A stretch of DNA of 64,000 bases from Roseibium sediminicola (GCF_023156505.1 NZ_JALNMJ010000001.1:248001-312000), one strand, 5' to 3'. Counted from the stretch's first letter, positions 56,126 through 64,000 are shown. Made by a program: numbers and translations. The notes: generated from the letters alone by a model not told the origin.

Positions 56126-57247
56126 ATGACCCAGAAACCGTTTGTGTCCAGCACCTTTTCCGCAATTGCCTTGGCAATGGTCTTCACGGCCACTCCGGCG
56201 GCCGCACAATCGACCTTCCAGCTGGAAACAGTCGCCGAAGGGCTGTCCTATCCCTGGAGCGTCGCGTTCCTGCCCGATGGCGGGTACCTGGTGACGGAGC
56301 GCGACGGTGTGTTGAAACGCCTCGACGCGGAGGGCAGACAGGATGTCGTCAAGGACATGCCCGAGGTCTTCGCGCAGGGGCAGGGCGGGTTGCTGGACAT
56401 CGTGCTCAGTCCGGACTTCGAGACCGATTCAACGATCTACATGACGTTTTCGCAGGGCTCACCGGAAGGCGCCGGGACCTCGCTTTACAGGGCCGGTCTC
56501 GCCGACACGCGAAACCCGGGAACGGCACTGGTGGGTGGTGAAACCATCTTCCGCGGCAACAACAAGGCCTATGGTGGTCGCCATTTCGGTTCACGGTTGG
56601 CGTTTGCGCCGGACGGCAATCTGTTCATGACGCTTGGCGATCGCGGTGACGGTCCGCGCGCGCAGGACCCGTCTGATCATACCGGCTCCGTTCTGCGCCT
56701 GACACCGGACGGCGACCCGGCTCCGGGAAATCCTTTCCTCGATCAGGAAGGCGCTCAGCCGGAGATCTGGTCGACCGGTCATCGTAATCCGCAGGCGGCC
56801 GCGATCAATCCGTGGACCGGTGCGCTCTGGACCGTCGAACATGGCGCAAGAGGCGGCGACGAAGTCAACATTCCGGAGGCGGGCAAGAACTATGGCTGGC
56901 CGGTAATCTCCTATGGCCGTCATTATTCGGGCGGCAAGATCGGCGAGGGCACCGAGAAGGTCGGCATGGAACAGCCGATCCATTACTGGGACCCGTCCAT
57001 CGCCCCCTCCGGCATGGCCTTCGTCACCAGCGACAGGTATCCGGACTGGCAGGGGAACCTGCTGGTCGGTGCGCTGCGCGGCCAGCACCTGGCCAGGCTT
57101 GAGCTCGACGGTGACCGGGTTGTCGGGGAGGAAAAACTGCTGACCGATCTTGGCGAACGCATCCGCGATGTGCGTCAGGGACCGGACGGCTACATCTATA
57201 TCCTGACCGACAGCGATGACGGCCGGTTGATCAGGCTGTTGCCTTGA
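56126..57247 (+). CDS. PQQ-dependent sugar dehydrogenase (soluble aldose type)
   Basis: The 373-residue protein has a signal peptide ending near ATPAAAQ and a six-bladed beta-propeller: GLSYPWSVAFLPDGGYLVTERDGVLKRLD, GGRHFGSRLAFAPDGNLFMTLGDRGDGPRAQDPSDHTGSVLRLTPDG, ARGGDEVNIPEAGKNYGWPVISYGRHYSGG. The active-site His in GRHFGSRL is conserved. This is the YliI/Asd group, which oxidises aldose sugars in the periplasm with PQQ. No PQQ synthesis gene is present here, so the cofactor must come from elsewhere. A dispersed hairpin CCGGTAAAACCGG follows the gene. Confidence 0.92.
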   Translation: MTQKPFVSSTFSAIALAMVFTATPAAAQSTFQLETVAEGLSYPWSVAFLPDGGYLVTERDGVLKRLDAEGRQDVVKDMPEVFAQGQGGLLDIVLSPDFETDSTIYMTFSQGSPEGAGTSLYRAGLADTRNPGTALVGGETIFRGNNKAYGGRHFGSRLAFAPDGNLFMTLGDRGDGPRAQDPSDHTGSVLRLTPDGDPAPGNPFLDQEGAQPEIWSTGHRNPQAAAINPWTGALWTVEHGARGGDEVNIPEAGKNYGWPVISYGRHYSGGKIGEGTEKVGMEQPIHYWDPSIAPSGMAFVTSDRYPDWQGNLLVGALRGQHLARLELDGDRVVGEEKLLTDLGERIRDVRQGPDGYIYILTDSDDGRLIRLLP

Positions 57248-57420
57248 CCTTCCGGTAAAACCGGTTGTCCTTCAAATGCTTTTCGCAATTGATCGCTTGA
57301 CATTTTGCACCGCAGCGACGATACAGCGGGCTGCAACTTCTGCCGCGTGAGCAGGCTGCGCGCCTTTAGGAAAGTGCCACGGGCACATCCGGGGGCCGGC
57401 GCATGAAGGTTGCAACATCA

Positions 57421-57544
57421 GGGCCCAATGAGGGGCCCGACCAGTTCCCATGTCACGCGATGGTCTGGCGGCAAAGAGCCCGGAATGCAAGAAGCATCCG
57501 GCTGCCGCGCTCCAACTGCGAACCGCAAGACCCTTCTTGCGGTT
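57421..57544 (+). promoter_or_regulatory. structured 5' leader of the DEAD-box helicase gene
   Basis: Two hairpins lie upstream of the TTG start: GGGCCC-AATGAG-GGGCCC (57421-57438) and the perfect 10-bp AACCGCAAGA-CCCT-TCTTGCGGTT (57521-57544), which ends 41 nt before the start codon. They may act as a cold- or helicase-responsive switch. The 338-bp gap holds no other gene. Confidence 0.5.
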
Positions 57545-57585
57545 ACCCAAGCGTATTGAGTTGCGCTTGTATCAAGGATTTTATT

Positions 57586-58908
57586 TTGACCGACTTTCAA
57601 AGCCTGGGACTTTCCGACGGCTTGCTTTCCGCCGTTATCGACAACGGCTACGACGCTCCGACCCCGATCCAGCAAAAAGCGATTCCGTTGATTCTGGACG
57701 GCCGGGACCTGATGGGTCTCGCCCAGACCGGCACGGGCAAGACGGCAGCCTTCGGCCTGCCGCTGATCGACCGGCTGCTCGAGGATGCGGAAAGGGCCGG
57801 CCCCAAGGGCACGCGCGCGCTGATCCTGGCGCCGACCCGCGAACTGGTGAACCAGATCGCGAAGAACCTGATCTCTTTCCTGAAACACACGCCGCTGCGG
57901 GTTGCTTCCGTGGTCGGCGGTGTTTCCATCAACGGCCAGATCAAGCGCCTGTCCAAGGGCACCGACATTCTGGTTGCGACCCCCGGCCGTCTGCTTGACC
58001 TTGTCGACCGCAAGGCGGTCGATCTCGGCACGGCCTCCTATCTGGTGCTGGACGAGGCCGACCAGATGCTGGATCTCGGCTTCATTCACGCGCTGCGGCG
58101 GATTGCCGGCCTGGTGGCCGACGACCGCCAGACCTTGCTGTTTTCCGCGACCATGCCGAAACAGATCAACGAGCTGGCCAGGTCCTACCTGCGCAACCCG
58201 GAACGGGTCGAAGTTTCTCCCGCAGGGCGCACCGCCGACAAGGTGACCCAGTCCGTGCATTTCATGGACCAGACGGAGAAAGGCGATTTTCTTCTGAAGA
58301 AACTTAAGGCCGAACCCGACGGGCTGTCGCTGGTCTTCTGCCGCACCAAGCACGGCGCGGAACGGCTGATGCGCAAGCTGTCGCAGGCCGGCATCGCGGC
58401 CGGGTCCATTCATGGCAACAAGAGCCAGAACCAGCGCGACAAGGCCATCCGGGATCTGCGTGAAGGCGCCATCAACGTGCTCGTGGCAACGGATGTCGCG
58501 GCGCGCGGCATCGACATTCCGGGCGTCAGCCATGTTTACAATTTCGAACTGCCAGAAGTGGCGGAAGCCTATGTCCACCGTATCGGCCGAACGGCCCGTG
58601 CCGGCGCGGACGGCGACGCGATCGCGCTCTGCGCGCCCGAGGAAATCGGCCTGTTCCGCCAGATCGAGAAGCTGATCGGTGTCGATATCGAAGTGGTCAG
58701 CGGTGAGATCCCGCCGATGTCCGCGGCGGCCGGCCGTGCAAAGCGCGGCGGCGGTGGCGGCGGCCGTGGCGGCAACAACCGCGGCAGCGGCCGTCCGGGC
58801 GGCAAGAAGCCGTTCGGTAAACAGGCGTCTTCCGGCGACAACGACAACCGCTCGCAGGCCAAGCGCCCGCGGCGCCGGCGTCAGGGCGGACGCAGGGACG
58901 CGGCCTGA
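57586..58908 (+). CDS. DEAD-box RNA helicase (RhlE-like)
   Basis: The 440-residue protein has the motifs of an ATP-dependent RNA helicase: Q motif APTPIQQKAIP, motif I AQTGTGKTAAFGLPL, Ia APTRELVNQI, II LVLDEADQMLDLGF, III FSATMPKQ, and VI YVHRIGRTARAG. The C-terminal tail is Gly- and Arg-rich (RGGGGGGRGGNNRGSGRPGG), a typical RNA-binding extension. The start TTG follows AAGGA by 7 nt; there is no better in-frame ATG. It remodels RNA during ribosome assembly or decay and is often cold-induced. Confidence 0.94.
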   Translation: MTDFQSLGLSDGLLSAVIDNGYDAPTPIQQKAIPLILDGRDLMGLAQTGTGKTAAFGLPLIDRLLEDAERAGPKGTRALILAPTRELVNQIAKNLISFLKHTPLRVASVVGGVSINGQIKRLSKGTDILVATPGRLLDLVDRKAVDLGTASYLVLDEADQMLDLGFIHALRRIAGLVADDRQTLLFSATMPKQINELARSYLRNPERVEVSPAGRTADKVTQSVHFMDQTEKGDFLLKKLKAEPDGLSLVFCRTKHGAERLMRKLSQAGIAAGSIHGNKSQNQRDKAIRDLREGAINVLVATDVAARGIDIPGVSHVYNFELPEVAEAYVHRIGRTARAGADGDAIALCAPEEIGLFRQIEKLIGVDIEVVSGEIPPMSAAAGRAKRGGGGGGRGGNNRGSGRPGGKKPFGKQASSGDNDNRSQAKRPRRRRQGGRRDAA

Positions 58909-58939
58909 ACCGGTCATTCCTCTGCCTTGAAAAGAAAAT

Positions 58940-58965
58940 GCACCGGGAAGTGGCCTTCCCGGTGC
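58940..58965 (-). terminator. hairpin with T-rich tail on the minus strand
   Basis: GCACCGGGAAG, loop TGGC, CTTCCCGGTGC is a perfect 11-bp stem. On the minus strand it is followed by ATTTTCTTTTC, so it stops leftward transcripts; the plus strand has no T-run. Its sequence is nearly the same as the stem at 59964-59992. Confidence 0.7.
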
Positions 58966-59963
58966 CTACCTTGTGGTCGATGGGTTTCAGAAGCGTCAAT
59001 GCCGCCTTGAATGTAGTGTTCGAAGTAACATCAGACCTTCAACCGAAACCGCCGCAATCCGGCAAAAGGTCAGCTGTCCTTCTGTCCACAAGGTATCCAG
59101 CCGCTTGCACGGCTCGATCTGTTCATCTCGTCGGGAAAACCGCGGGAACTCCGCGAAGACCTCAAAGGACCCCAAGAACTTGGTGGTTCACTTCAAATCT
59201 GCCCCGTTAAAGTAAAACTAAATTAACGAACTTGAGTCTGCAATCACAACCGCTTGAGCGCCACTGCGCATGTGGATAAAGAAATAGTGATTTAATTTCA
59301 GGAGCTTAGGTGGGTTTTGCTTGTTTTGGTGCTTCAAATCCGAGCAATTGCTGATTGAATCAAGGTTGTGACGGCTTCTAGAAGTTCTTAGATTTCAAAG
59401 AATTGAGCTGATTATTTTCTTTATCTATTGTGATATAGAAAAAATTTATGGGTGACTTCCTGTCCTGAAATGCAGCTATGTCTTTGGCGAAAAAGAAAAA
59501 TTGGTTTCCCTTTTCGGCACTGTAAATTGTGCGGATGTCTTGAGTTATCGTGACAGTGTGTCATTTCACGCAATCCGAAAGACGCCGACCTGATTTTTGA
59601 CCAAATGGTATAGCAAAGCCTTTTGGAGCCATAACAAGTTCTTATTCGGGCCACTATTTGTTTGACCTTACCGTTGGGTGAGGTTATCCCGGCGCCATCG
59701 AGGCTTTGGTTAACGCGGTTTAACAATCAAAAGCCCAAAAAATCCAGATCCTGTTCTGGCATAAGTGCACGCTGGCTCCATCGGGACCAACGACCCCAAT
59801 AGAATTGCCTGCTTTCGGGCGGGCACGACCTTGTGGCGCGGGCGGCCGCGCTGCGGCTGCGAACGTGCGACCCCGCCCGTCCGCGGTCCGCGCGGTTGAC
59901 AACCGCAACAGGCTGGACCCCCACAACCGCCAGCCTGATACGACCCATCGGCCACAAGACTGC
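58966..59963. other. gene-free stretch, GC-poor in its middle, unknown content
   Basis: About 1 kb without a recognisable gene. From about 59205 to 59735 the GC content falls clearly below that of the flanks, and the frames there (the longest 101 codons on the minus strand) show no known pattern. The part from about 59750 to 59960 is GC-rich again and could fold strongly. It is bounded by terminators pointing outwards on both sides, so transcription should start within it. It does not look like tRNA, rRNA, tmRNA, RNase P or SRP RNA. Confidence 0.5.
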
Positions 59964-60001
59964 GGCACCGGAAAGGTTATCTTTCCGGTGCCGTTTGTTT
60001 T
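59964..60001 (+). terminator. intrinsic terminator ending the gene-free stretch
   Basis: GGCACCGGAAAG, loop GTTAT, CTTTCCGGTGCC, then GTTTGTTTTTG. The 12-bp stem is perfect. No plus-strand gene ends nearby, so it may terminate an unrecognised RNA. Confidence 0.85.
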
Positions 60002-60053
60002 TGAAGCCACTGCAAACAGTCAAACAGGACTGTGTTTGGCGAACCCTTCGTTT

Positions 60054-60185
60054 CGTCATCCCGGCCAAGCAAAGCGCGAGCCGGGACCGGGGAGCCAGGA
60101 GCCTGACTATTTCTATTTCCGTGCCTGATCAAAAGGCCTGGGCACGCCGGTCCCGGATCTGCTCTGCGCTCCGTCCGGGATGACG
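60054..60185. repeat. dispersed imperfect palindrome (CGTCATCCCGG family)
   Basis: Ends are CGTCATCCCGGCCAAGCAAA and GCGCTCCGTCCGGGATGACG; inner arms include GAGCCGGGACCGGGGAGCC. It lies between the terminators that flank the ETF-QO gene end. Confidence 0.9.
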
Positions 60186-60214
60186 CAGGAGAGGATTGTT
60201 TGACGCACAAACTG

Positions 60215-60242
60215 AAAAAGCCGCGACGGATCGCGGCTTTTT
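60215..60242 (-). terminator. intrinsic terminator of the ETF-QO gene
   Basis: AAAAAGCCGCGA, loop CGGA, TCGCGGCTTTTT. The stem is perfect and would work on either strand; the ETF-QO gene ends 22 bp away on the minus strand. Confidence 0.92.
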
Positions 60243-60263
60243 GATTGTCTCTTGTCGTGCGTC

Positions 60264-61940
60264 CTACATATTCGGATAGTTCGGACCACCGGCGCCTTCC
60301 GGCACCGTCCAGGTGATGTTGCCGTTCGGGTCCTTGATGTCGCAGGTCTTGCAGTGGACGCAGTTCTGCGAGTTGATCTGGAAGCGCGGCGCATCCTCGC
60401 CTTCTTCCACCCATTCATAGACCCCCGCCGGGCAATAGCGGTTGGAGGGACCCGCAAAGACATCGTGTTCCGACGATTTCTGCAGCGCCTCGTCCTTGAC
60501 CTTGAGGTGGATCGGCTGGTCTTCCTCATGGTTGGTGTTCGACAGGAACACCGAGGACAGCTTGTCGAAAGAGACGACGCCGTCCGGCTTCGGATACTCG
60601 ATCTTCTTGCAATCCTTGGACGGCTTGAGCGTTTCGGAATCCCGCTTGCCGTGCTTCAGCGTGCCGAAGAAGGAAAAGCCGAACAGCTCGTTGGTCCACA
60701 TGTCCAATCCACCAAGGCCGATGCCGGCCCAGGTACCGAATTTCGACCAGAGCGGCTTGGCATTGCGGACCTTTTTGAGGTCCGTGCCGATCGGGCTGGC
60801 GCGCCAGGCCGTGTCGTAGTCGGTCAGTTCGTTATGCGCTTCGCCGCGGCCGATTGCGGCCATGACTTCTTCGGCCGCCAGCATGCCGGAGAACATGGCG
60901 TTGTGGGAGCCCTTGATGCGCGGCACGTTGACAAGACCGGCGGAGCAGCCCATCAGCAGGCCGCCCGGGAAGGACAGTTTCGGCACCGACTGATAGCCGC
61001 CTTCGGTGATCGCGCGCGCGCCATAGGAAATGCGCTTGCCGCCTTCAAAAGTGTCCCGGATCGCTGGATGGGTCTTGAAGCGCTGGAACTCGTCGAAGGG
61101 CGACAGCCACGGGTTCTCGTAGTTGAGGTGGACCACGAAACCGACGGCAACCTGGTTGTCTTCCAGGTGGTAAAGGAAGGAACCGCCGCCGGTCTTGCCG
61201 TCGAGCGGCCAGCCGAAGGAATGCTGTACCAGGCCCGGTTTGTGTTTTTCCGGATCGACCTGCCACAGTTCCTTGATGCCGATGCCGAATTTCGGCACGT
61301 CGCTGTCCTTGTCGAGACCGAATTTCTCGATCAGCTGCTTGGCCAGCGAGCCGCGCGCACCTTCGCCGATCAGCGTGTATTTGCCGCGCAGTTCCATGCC
61401 GCGGGTAAACATTGCGTTGGGTTTGCCGTCGCGGCCGATGCCCATGTCGCCGGTGGCGACACCGACCACATTGCCGGCATCATCGTAGAGCAGCTCGGCG
61501 GCGGCAAATCCCGGATAGATCTCGACACCAAGCGCTTCGGCCTTTTCAGCCAGCCAGCGGCAGACATTTCCGAGCGAGACAATAAAGTTGCCGTGATTGT
61601 TCATCAGCTTGGGCATGAGCATGTTCGGCAGCCGCATGGAGCCCGCCGGACCCAGCACCAGGAAATGGTCTGCCGTCACCGGTGTTTTAAGCGGCGTATT
61701 TTCCTCGCGCCATTCCGGCAGCAGCTGGTCCAGGGCGATCGGATCGATCACCGCGCCGGACAGGATGTGGGCGCCGACTTCGGAGCCTTTTTCCAGCACC
61801 ACGACGCTCAGCTCTTCGCCTTTTTCATTGGCGATCTGTTTCAGCCGGATGGCCGCGGCAAGGCCCGCAGGACCTGCGCCGACAATCACGACATCCACAT
61901 CCATGCTTTCGCGTTCGCCAAGCGCTTCTTGTTCGCTCAT
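60264..61940 (-). CDS. electron transfer flavoprotein-ubiquinone oxidoreductase
   Basis: The 558-residue membrane-associated enzyme passes electrons from ETF to ubiquinone, linking fatty-acid and branched-chain amino-acid oxidation to respiration. It starts with the FAD-binding VDVVIVGAGPAGLAAAIRLKQIA, has the quinone-site region GGLLMGCSAGLVNVPRIKGSHNAMFSGMLAAEEVM, and ends with a [4Fe-4S] domain (YCPAGVYEWVEE, INSQNCVHCKTCDIKDP). GGAGGGAGAAAAG precedes the ATG giving MSEQEALGERES; the frame further upstream was rejected. A LiuR-like palindrome lies about 265 bp upstream. Confidence 0.96.
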   Translation of the reverse strand: MSEQEALGERESMDVDVVIVGAGPAGLAAAIRLKQIANEKGEELSVVVLEKGSEVGAHILSGAVIDPIALDQLLPEWREENTPLKTPVTADHFLVLGPAGSMRLPNMLMPKLMNNHGNFIVSLGNVCRWLAEKAEALGVEIYPGFAAAELLYDDAGNVVGVATGDMGIGRDGKPNAMFTRGMELRGKYTLIGEGARGSLAKQLIEKFGLDKDSDVPKFGIGIKELWQVDPEKHKPGLVQHSFGWPLDGKTGGGSFLYHLEDNQVAVGFVVHLNYENPWLSPFDEFQRFKTHPAIRDTFEGGKRISYGARAITEGGYQSVPKLSFPGGLLMGCSAGLVNVPRIKGSHNAMFSGMLAAEEVMAAIGRGEAHNELTDYDTAWRASPIGTDLKKVRNAKPLWSKFGTWAGIGLGGLDMWTNELFGFSFFGTLKHGKRDSETLKPSKDCKKIEYPKPDGVVSFDKLSSVFLSNTNHEEDQPIHLKVKDEALQKSSEHDVFAGPSNRYCPAGVYEWVEEGEDAPRFQINSQNCVHCKTCDIKDPNGNITWTVPEGAGGPNYPNM

Positions 61941-62203
61941 CTTTTCTCCCTCCACCCAAAAGGGCCTGCCCGGTTCAACGGACGCGCAATCGCGGGCGAT
62001 CGGCGTCCGGAAGCTGTTGCATCGCCGCCAAAACCGCTTTTCCGCGCCCGGCAGGCCGCTGGTTGCTCTAGCCCTAACGCCTATCTGCCCCATTTTGCAG
62101 CGCAAAACACGACATTTTTCATCGCCGATTGCGAAATCGGACGGCCTTCGTCCAAGTTTGGCCCAGATAGATCAAAGCAGGCGGGAAGCGTCAAGAGGAA
62201 AGA

Positions 62204-62223
62204 TTACGTTTACGTAAGCGTAA
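62204..62223. promoter_or_regulatory. LiuR-like palindrome TTACGTTTACGTAAGCGTAA
   Basis: The 20-bp near-palindrome has a core TTTACGTAA and TTACG/CGTAA arms with one mismatched pair. It resembles the motif reported for MerR-family LiuR, which controls branched-chain amino-acid degradation. It lies in the 404-bp divergent gap between ETF-QO and the uracil-DNA glycosylase; the rest of the gap shows no gene. Confidence 0.6.
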
Positions 62224-62344
62224 GTATGGGGTTGAATTTCGCTTGTGAACAGACGCTGGAAAACCCGAACCAATCCGGTTTCCCGGAGCTGGCATGCTTG
62301 TACTCTGCCGCTGTCCGGGTAAACTCCGCGCCGGAGGCCCATCC

Positions 62345-63253
62345 TTGCAACAAGTTCCCAACGACCCGCGCCAGATCGAAGCCCTGCTGGATTTCTACAC
62401 CAGCGCGGGGGTGGATTGTTTTTTGGGCGAAGACGCGGTCGACTGGTTCGAGCTGACCAGGAGGCAGGCTGAGCAGCGGGCGCAATCCCGGCCGCAGGCA
62501 CCTGCAGCCGGCCCGACGCATACGCACGCGAGCGGCCCCGGCCGGGGGAGTGGACCGAACCACCCGATGCCGGCCGCGGCTGCGCCGCAAGCCCGCGTCC
62601 CCGACGCCGGGCAGACCGCTGTCCTGCCCGACGCGCAGGTCATTGCCGCGGCGCGCGACCAGGCCGCCTCAGCGGCATCGCTTGAAGATCTTCAGGCGTG
62701 CCTTGCGGCCTTCGACGGCTGCAATCTCAAGCTGACCGCCAAGAAACTGGTGTTTGCCGACGGCAACCCGCAAGCCCGGCTGATGTTTGTCGGCGAAGCC
62801 CCTGGCCGTGACGAGGATCTGCATGGCAAGCCCTTTGTCGGCCGGTCGGGACAACTTCTGGACCGTATGCTGGAGGCGATCGGCCTGGATCGCTCGTCCG
62901 CTTATATCGCCAATGTGGTGCCCTGGCGTCCGCCGGGCAACCGGACACCGACGCCGCAGGAAACTGAAATCTGCAAGCCCTTCATCGTCAGGCAGATCGA
63001 ACTGGTCAATCCGGACGTCCTTGTGTTTCTGGGTGCGGCCTCCGCCAAAACCCTGCTGGGCGTTCAGGACGGCATCCGCAAGATGCGCGGCCGCTGGATG
63101 AGCTATCCGGGCAAGGGCAAGGAGATAGCGGCCATTGCCACCTATCACCCGGCCTACCTGTTGCGCAGTCCGCTGGAGAAACGCCTGTCCTGGCGGGATT
63201 TCCTGAGTATTCAGGACAAGCTTACAGGCGGGAGCGCGACCCGCGAGCGGTGA
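62345..63253 (+). CDS. uracil-DNA glycosylase, family 4-like
   Basis: The 302-residue protein has the family 4/5 UDG pattern: RLMFVGEAPGRDEDLHGKPFVGRSGQLLDRMLEAIGL, IANVVPWRPPGNRTPTPQETEIC, LVFLGAASAKTLLG and the C-terminal motif IATYHPAYLLRSP. It removes uracil from DNA. A variable proline- and alanine-rich linker (about residues 45-100) follows a short N-terminal domain, as in alphaproteobacterial members. The start TTG has GGAGG 7 nt upstream; the open frame before it lacks support. The cysteines for an iron-sulfur cluster are fewer than in classical family 4. Confidence 0.88.
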   Translation: MQQVPNDPRQIEALLDFYTSAGVDCFLGEDAVDWFELTRRQAEQRAQSRPQAPAAGPTHTHASGPGRGSGPNHPMPAAAAPQARVPDAGQTAVLPDAQVIAAARDQAASAASLEDLQACLAAFDGCNLKLTAKKLVFADGNPQARLMFVGEAPGRDEDLHGKPFVGRSGQLLDRMLEAIGLDRSSAYIANVVPWRPPGNRTPTPQETEICKPFIVRQIELVNPDVLVFLGAASAKTLLGVQDGIRKMRGRWMSYPGKGKEIAAIATYHPAYLLRSPLEKRLSWRDFLSIQDKLTGGSATRER

Positions 63254-63368
63254 TCCTGCGTGCGTTTCGGCGCGGATTCTCCACAGCTCCGCAGCCTTCT
63301 GTGACCTTGAGTTAACCCGGATTTCAGAGTTCGGGTTGCATGCTTGCGTGTAGGGCGAAAAGCGTGAC

Positions 63369-63989
63369 GTGAGCAATTCTTCTATGGCAATGGACGCGGA
63401 TAACAGCATTACGGCGCTGGTCGTCGATCTTGCGGACATGTCGTGTTTCGAGGCAACGGCCTATGACCTGACAGAGAAGGGCTGCTGGATTGCATCCGAC
63501 AAGATCGACCTTTTGAAAGAAGAGGTCGGCCTTCGAATTGCCGGTTTCGACAAGCTGATCCGGGGCACGGTGATCGCCTATGGCGATGAGGAAGCCCAGA
63601 TTTCCTTCCAGATCAAGCGGGAAGAACCGGGTGAAAAGCGCCGTGAAATCCGGCGCCCTGTCTGGATCACCGCGATTGTCTGCGGCCAGACCCATCCGAT
63701 CACTATGAAATGCCGTATCGTCGATGCCAGCAAATCCGGTTGCCGGCTCGAAGGCGATACGGTCGACCGTCTGCCGGAGGTGATCGAGATTTCCATTCCC
63801 AGCCTGGACCTGCCGATCACCGGAACAATCGTCTGGCGCAAAAACGGTCAGGCCGGCGTTCAGCTGAAATGGCCGTTCGAGCCTGATCCGGAACCGAAGA
63901 CGGAACAGTTGCTGAAAGCCCTGGAAGAGGAAAAGAAGGCAAAAGCCAAGCCCAAGCCGAAAAAGAGGATCAGTGCCTTCGGGAGCTGA
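63369..63989 (+). CDS. PilZ-domain protein with two PilZ-like modules
   Basis: The 206-residue protein has a C-terminal PilZ domain with both c-di-GMP motifs: RxxxR in EKRREIRRPVWI and DxSxxG in IVDASKSGCRLEG. The N-terminal half (AYDLTEKGCWIASDKIDLLKEEVGLRI) looks like a second module with a degenerate DLTEKG motif and no RxxxR. The tail is lysine-rich. It probably binds c-di-GMP through the second domain and changes a partner's activity. The start is GTG, but the ATG at 63384 is also possible. It is the second c-di-GMP-related protein in the window, after the EAL protein near 2.3 kb. Confidence 0.85.
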   Translation: MSNSSMAMDADNSITALVVDLADMSCFEATAYDLTEKGCWIASDKIDLLKEEVGLRIAGFDKLIRGTVIAYGDEEAQISFQIKREEPGEKRREIRRPVWITAIVCGQTHPITMKCRIVDASKSGCRLEGDTVDRLPEVIEISIPSLDLPITGTIVWRKNGQAGVQLKWPFEPDPEPKTEQLLKALEEEKKAKAKPKPKKRISAFGS

Positions 63990-64000
63990 GCGGTCTTTCG

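Noticed and set aside
59421..59726. 101-codon minus-strand frame in the AT-rich stretch
   Set aside because: No ribosome-binding site, no family resemblance and unusual composition; kept only as part of the unexplained region.
59750..60000. 6S, SRP or tmRNA-like RNA before the terminator
   Set aside because: I could not match the conserved bubble, SRP tetraloop or tmRNA ends; only a strong terminator is certain.
60252..62344. Long plus-strand frame opposite ETF-QO
   Set aside because: It is the antisense shadow of a certain gene, with no recognisable domain before the uracil-DNA glycosylase region.

Overview
The window is one continuous stretch of GC-rich, densely coding chromosome from an alphaproteobacterium, most likely of the Hyphomicrobiales and perhaps the Stappiaceae (Roseibium/Labrenzia type). 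The evidence is the CcrM-type GANTC methylase, the Fo gene block with paired b' and b subunits, an Irr-type palindrome upstream of bacterioferritin, ETF:ubiquinone oxidoreductase, a malic enzyme fused to a phosphotransacetylase domain, and the thrC-M16 peptidase pair. The genus is inferred from gene content only. I found no rRNA, tRNA, CRISPR array, transposase, prophage or plasmid gene, so this is core chromosome with small non-coding repeats scattered through it.

Layout. 1-5.3 kb: end of thrC, an M16 peptidase, a RimJ-like acetyltransferase and a large membrane GGDEF/EAL protein. 5.6-9.0 kb (minus strand): ispH-thrB-rnhA and a lipid kinase. 9.3-15.5 kb: a lipoprotein, then a tandem glycine riboswitch and the glycine cleavage operon gcvT-gcvH-osmC-like-gcvPA-gcvPB. 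15.7-18.9 kb: two MarR regulators with clear palindromic operators, an isochorismatase-fold protein, a glutathione transferase and a hemerythrin. 19.2-20.7 kb: tyrS behind what looks like a classical leader-peptide attenuator. 20.7-24.4 kb: a DUF4166 protein, a GST/NTF2-like/tautomerase operon, and an HxlR regulator with an alpha/beta hydrolase. 24.6-27.7 kb: an AldB/ExaC-type aldehyde dehydrogenase, its AcoR-like regulator without an AAA+ domain, and a 268-bp MITE-like element just upstream of the regulator. 27.8-36.6 kb: ccrM, a 3-methyladenine glycosylase, an amino-acid ABC transporter pair, amn, bfr, a fasciclin protein, a 2OG-Fe(II) oxygenase and mutY. 36.8-44.7 kb: dciA, a DsbA-like protein, smc and the Fo operon atpI-B-E-F'-F. 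44.7-53.0 kb: acetyltransferases, rnhB, a radical SAM protein, a periplasmic binding protein, a glycosyltransferase, moaB, an aminotransferase and a ceramidase-like protein. 53.1-58.9 kb: maeB, chorismate mutase, a PQQ-type sugar dehydrogenase and a DEAD-box helicase. 58.9-60.2 kb: a long stretch without a recognisable gene. 60.3-64.0 kb: ETF-QO, a uracil-DNA glycosylase and a PilZ protein.

Regulation is the most informative part of the window. Sites that can be read directly include tandem glycine aptamers, a Tyr/Phe-rich leader peptide with mutually exclusive hairpins before tyrS, twin MarR operators, three ATGCAnnTGCAT boxes between a GST and its regulator, paired GTGTCTCA-type palindromes at the aldehyde dehydrogenase locus, an Irr-like box before bfr and a LiuR-like palindrome between ETF-QO and the glycosylase. 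At least eight copies of a 106-153 bp imperfect palindrome (ends CGTCATCCCGG or GTGTCACCCCGG) sit in intergenic regions, one of them inside the gcv operon.

No wholly novel multi-gene system was found. The best candidates for something undescribed are the tyrS attenuator, the MITE-like insertion that appears to separate the aldehyde regulator from its operator, and the gene-free GC-poor stretch near 59 kb, which is bounded by outward-facing terminators.
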